NCBI GenBank assembly: GCA_016219235.1 | Contig: JACRBO010000619.1 | Span: 1 to 5,315 of the forward strand | Direction: 5' to 3' | DNA from: Chloroflexota bacterium | Lineage (GTDB): Bacteria; Chloroflexota; Anaerolineae; Fen-1058 | DNA length: 5,315 nt | Shown here: positions 4,090 through 5,315 of the stretch, one piece after another | How positions within the stretch are numbered: position 1 is the stretch's first letter | How the letters are laid out: the number at the start of each line of letters is the position of its first letter | Made by a program: the position numbers and the translations under genes | The notes under the pieces: model-generated | What the model was told of the DNA's origin: nothing | Database searches by the model: none | What the model saw: the letters and a program-made list of their open reading frames with translations, nothing else

Positions 4090-5235
4090 ATGCCAACACA
4101 GTTGAGTCACGAAGAAATCCGGCGCTACAGCCGCCACCTCATCATGCCGGAAGTGGGCATGGAGGGGCAGCGTAAATTGAAAGAGGCCAGCGTGTTGTGT
4201 GTGGGCGCGGGCGGGTTGGGTTCGCCCATGCTGCTGTATCTGGCGGCAGCGGGCGTGGGGCACATTGGCTTAGTTGATTTCGACGTGGTCGACGAAAGCA
4301 ATTTGCAGCGGCAGATCATTCATGGCACATCGACGTTGGGGCAGTCGAAAATGGAGTCTGCCAAACGGCGCTTGCTCGATCTCAATCCCTTCATCGAGAT
4401 CACCGGTTATGAAGAGCCGTTGACTTCTGCGAATGCACTAAACATTATTCCGCACTACGACATCGTGGCCGATGGCACCGACAATTTTCAGACGCGGTAT
4501 TTAACGAACGACGCCTGCGTGATGTTGGGCAAGCCCAATGTGTACGGCAGCATCTTTCGCTTTGAAGGGCAAGCGTCGGTCTTTTATGCCAAAGAAGGCC
4601 CGTGCTATCGCTGCCTGTTTCCAGAGCCGCCGCCGCCCGGCCTGGTGCCCTCGTGCGCGGAGGGTGGCGTGTTGGGCGTGCTGCCCGGCGTCATCGGCAC
4701 GATTCAGGCGACCGAGGTGGTGAAGTTGATCATCGGGCAGGGGGAATCGCTGATCGGGCGCTTGCTGCTCTACGATGCGCTCGAAATGAGTTTCACCACG
4801 TTGAAACTGCGCAAGAATCCCGATTGCGTGGTCTGTTCCGATCATCCCACGGTCACGCAGTTGATTGATTACGATCAGTTCTGCGGTGTGGTGTCGCACG
4901 ACCTCGAAGCGGAGCAGGGGCTTGAGATCACGGTGAAAGAACTCAGGGCGCAGCTTGAACACGATGGCAAAGACCTGATCGTGCTGGACGTGCGCGAGCC
5001 GCACGAGTGGCACATCTCGCATCTTGAGTTTGCGCGGCTGATGCCCAAAGGCGATTTGCCCGATCATCTGAATGAATTCGATCAGACTAAGGACTATGTG
5101 CTGCACTGCAAGAGCGGGGTACGATCGCTGGACGCCGCGCGCCTGATGAAGGCGGCGGGCTTCCGCGTGAAGTCACTGCGAGGCGGCATCAATGCGTGGG
5201 CGCGCGAGGTTGATCCCAGTTTGCCAATCTATTAA
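4090..5235 (+). CDS. moeZ: MoeB/ThiF-type adenylyltransferase with C-terminal rhodanese domain (MoeZ-like)
   Basis: A 381-residue E1-like enzyme that adenylates the C-terminal glycine of small sulfur carriers and then sulfurates it. Residues about 1-255 form the ThiF/MoeB domain: RYSRHLIMPEVG start, nucleotide loop GAGGLGSP (39-46), DFDVVDESNLQRQ (63-75), DGTDN (128-132), zinc-binding CYRC (C172, C175) and CVVC (C246, C249), and a conserved Cys189 in PSCAEGGVLG. Residues about 278-381 form a rhodanese domain with VLDVREPHEW and the active-site loop CKSGVR (C340), expected to carry the persulfide. This matches mycobacterial MoeZ, which sulfurates CysO and may also serve MoaD. The zinc, adenylation and rhodanese motifs all look intact. 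The ATG at 4090 lies 5 nt after GGAG (4081-4084); an in-frame GTG at 4084 overlaps that site. The gap from the thioredoxin gene is 61 nt and consists largely of repeat. Confidence 0.93.
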   Translation: MPTQLSHEEIRRYSRHLIMPEVGMEGQRKLKEASVLCVGAGGLGSPMLLYLAAAGVGHIGLVDFDVVDESNLQRQIIHGTSTLGQSKMESAKRRLLDLNPFIEITGYEEPLTSANALNIIPHYDIVADGTDNFQTRYLTNDACVMLGKPNVYGSIFRFEGQASVFYAKEGPCYRCLFPEPPPPGLVPSCAEGGVLGVLPGVIGTIQATEVVKLIIGQGESLIGRLLLYDALEMSFTTLKLRKNPDCVVCSDHPTVTQLIDYDQFCGVVSHDLEAEQGLEITVKELRAQLEHDGKDLIVLDVREPHEWHISHLEFARLMPKGDLPDHLNEFDQTKDYVLHCKSGVRSLDAARLMKAAGFRVKSLRGGINAWAREVDPSLPIY

Positions 5236-5247
5236 CTCACCAACTCA

Positions 5248-5315
5248 GAAACTTAGCAGAGGCGGCTCCCACGCCGCCGGGCACGCGGGCATAGGCGCCC
5301 GCTCCACTAAGTCTC
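5248..5315 (-). repeat. 68-bp palindromic element with two inner hairpins (REP/MITE-like)
   Basis: The outer arms 5248-5260 and 5303-5315 are imperfect inverted repeats. Read as minus-strand RNA, all 13 positions pair, the three imperfect ones as G-U. Inside are two perfect 6-bp hairpins: GGCGGC/GCCGCC (5261-5266 with 5273-5278) and GCGGGC/GCCCGC (5285-5290 with 5297-5302). The result is a three-way junction. It follows the moeZ stop by 12 nt, so it may also mark the 3' end of the operon, although there is no T-tract. The element may extend past the window edge. Confidence 0.55.

Noticed and set aside
4501..5106. Minus-strand 201-residue ORF opposite moeZ
   Set aside because: His/Gln-rich shadow of a well-supported gene with intact catalytic motifs.

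Overview
The window is a compact, mostly plus-strand gene set of moderately high GC content. It looks like part of a bacterial chromosome, and I infer Chloroflexota as the most likely source. Two things point that way: the Thr/Pro-rich linker (repeated TPxP) behind the membrane anchor of the amidase at the left edge, which is very common in exported Chloroflexota proteins, and the combination of a MoaD/CysO-type sulfur carrier, a JAMM peptidase, DUF4395 and a MoeB-rhodanese fusion. Actinobacteria carry the best-known version of this pathway, so the taxonomic call is only an inference.

Layout. Positions 1-406 (minus strand) hold the 5' part of an exported zinc amidase running off the left edge, with a good sigma-70-type promoter placed so that its mRNA may be leaderless. 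The divergent gene at 496-930 (plus) is a small SnoaL-like/NTF2-fold protein. A strong extended -10 promoter overlaps its stop codon and drives a leader of about 225 nt. That leader carries a 13-codon ORF with two closely spaced Cys codons (Cys-Met-Cys), followed by hairpins and a T-rich stretch just ahead of the next gene's ribosome binding site. The genes that follow are cysM-like (1186-2145), mec-like JAMM peptidase (2142-2570), cysO-like sulfur carrier (2588-2887), a DUF4395 membrane protein (2991-3440), a membrane-anchored thioredoxin (3585-4028) and a MoeB/ThiF-rhodanese fusion, moeZ-like (4090-5235). Short-period repeats fill the gaps before DUF4395 and before moeZ, and they run into the 3' ends of cysO and the thioredoxin gene. 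The last 68 bases form a palindromic element with two inner hairpins.

How it works together. From the mycobacterial pathway, the MoeZ-type enzyme adenylates the C-terminal glycine of CysO and its rhodanese domain delivers sulfur to give a thiocarboxylate. CysM joins that sulfur to an activated serine, and Mec releases cysteine from the CysO-cysteine adduct. All four components are present here, with a thioredoxin and a CxxC-bearing membrane protein that may supply redox or persulfide chemistry (inference). Two points stand out. The CysO homologue does not end in Gly-Gly but carries an eight-residue tail starting with Cys, so it should need trimming before use, a job suited to the neighbouring JAMM peptidase. 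The operon also appears to be preceded by a cysteine-codon leader peptide, suggesting feedback by cysteine through attenuation.
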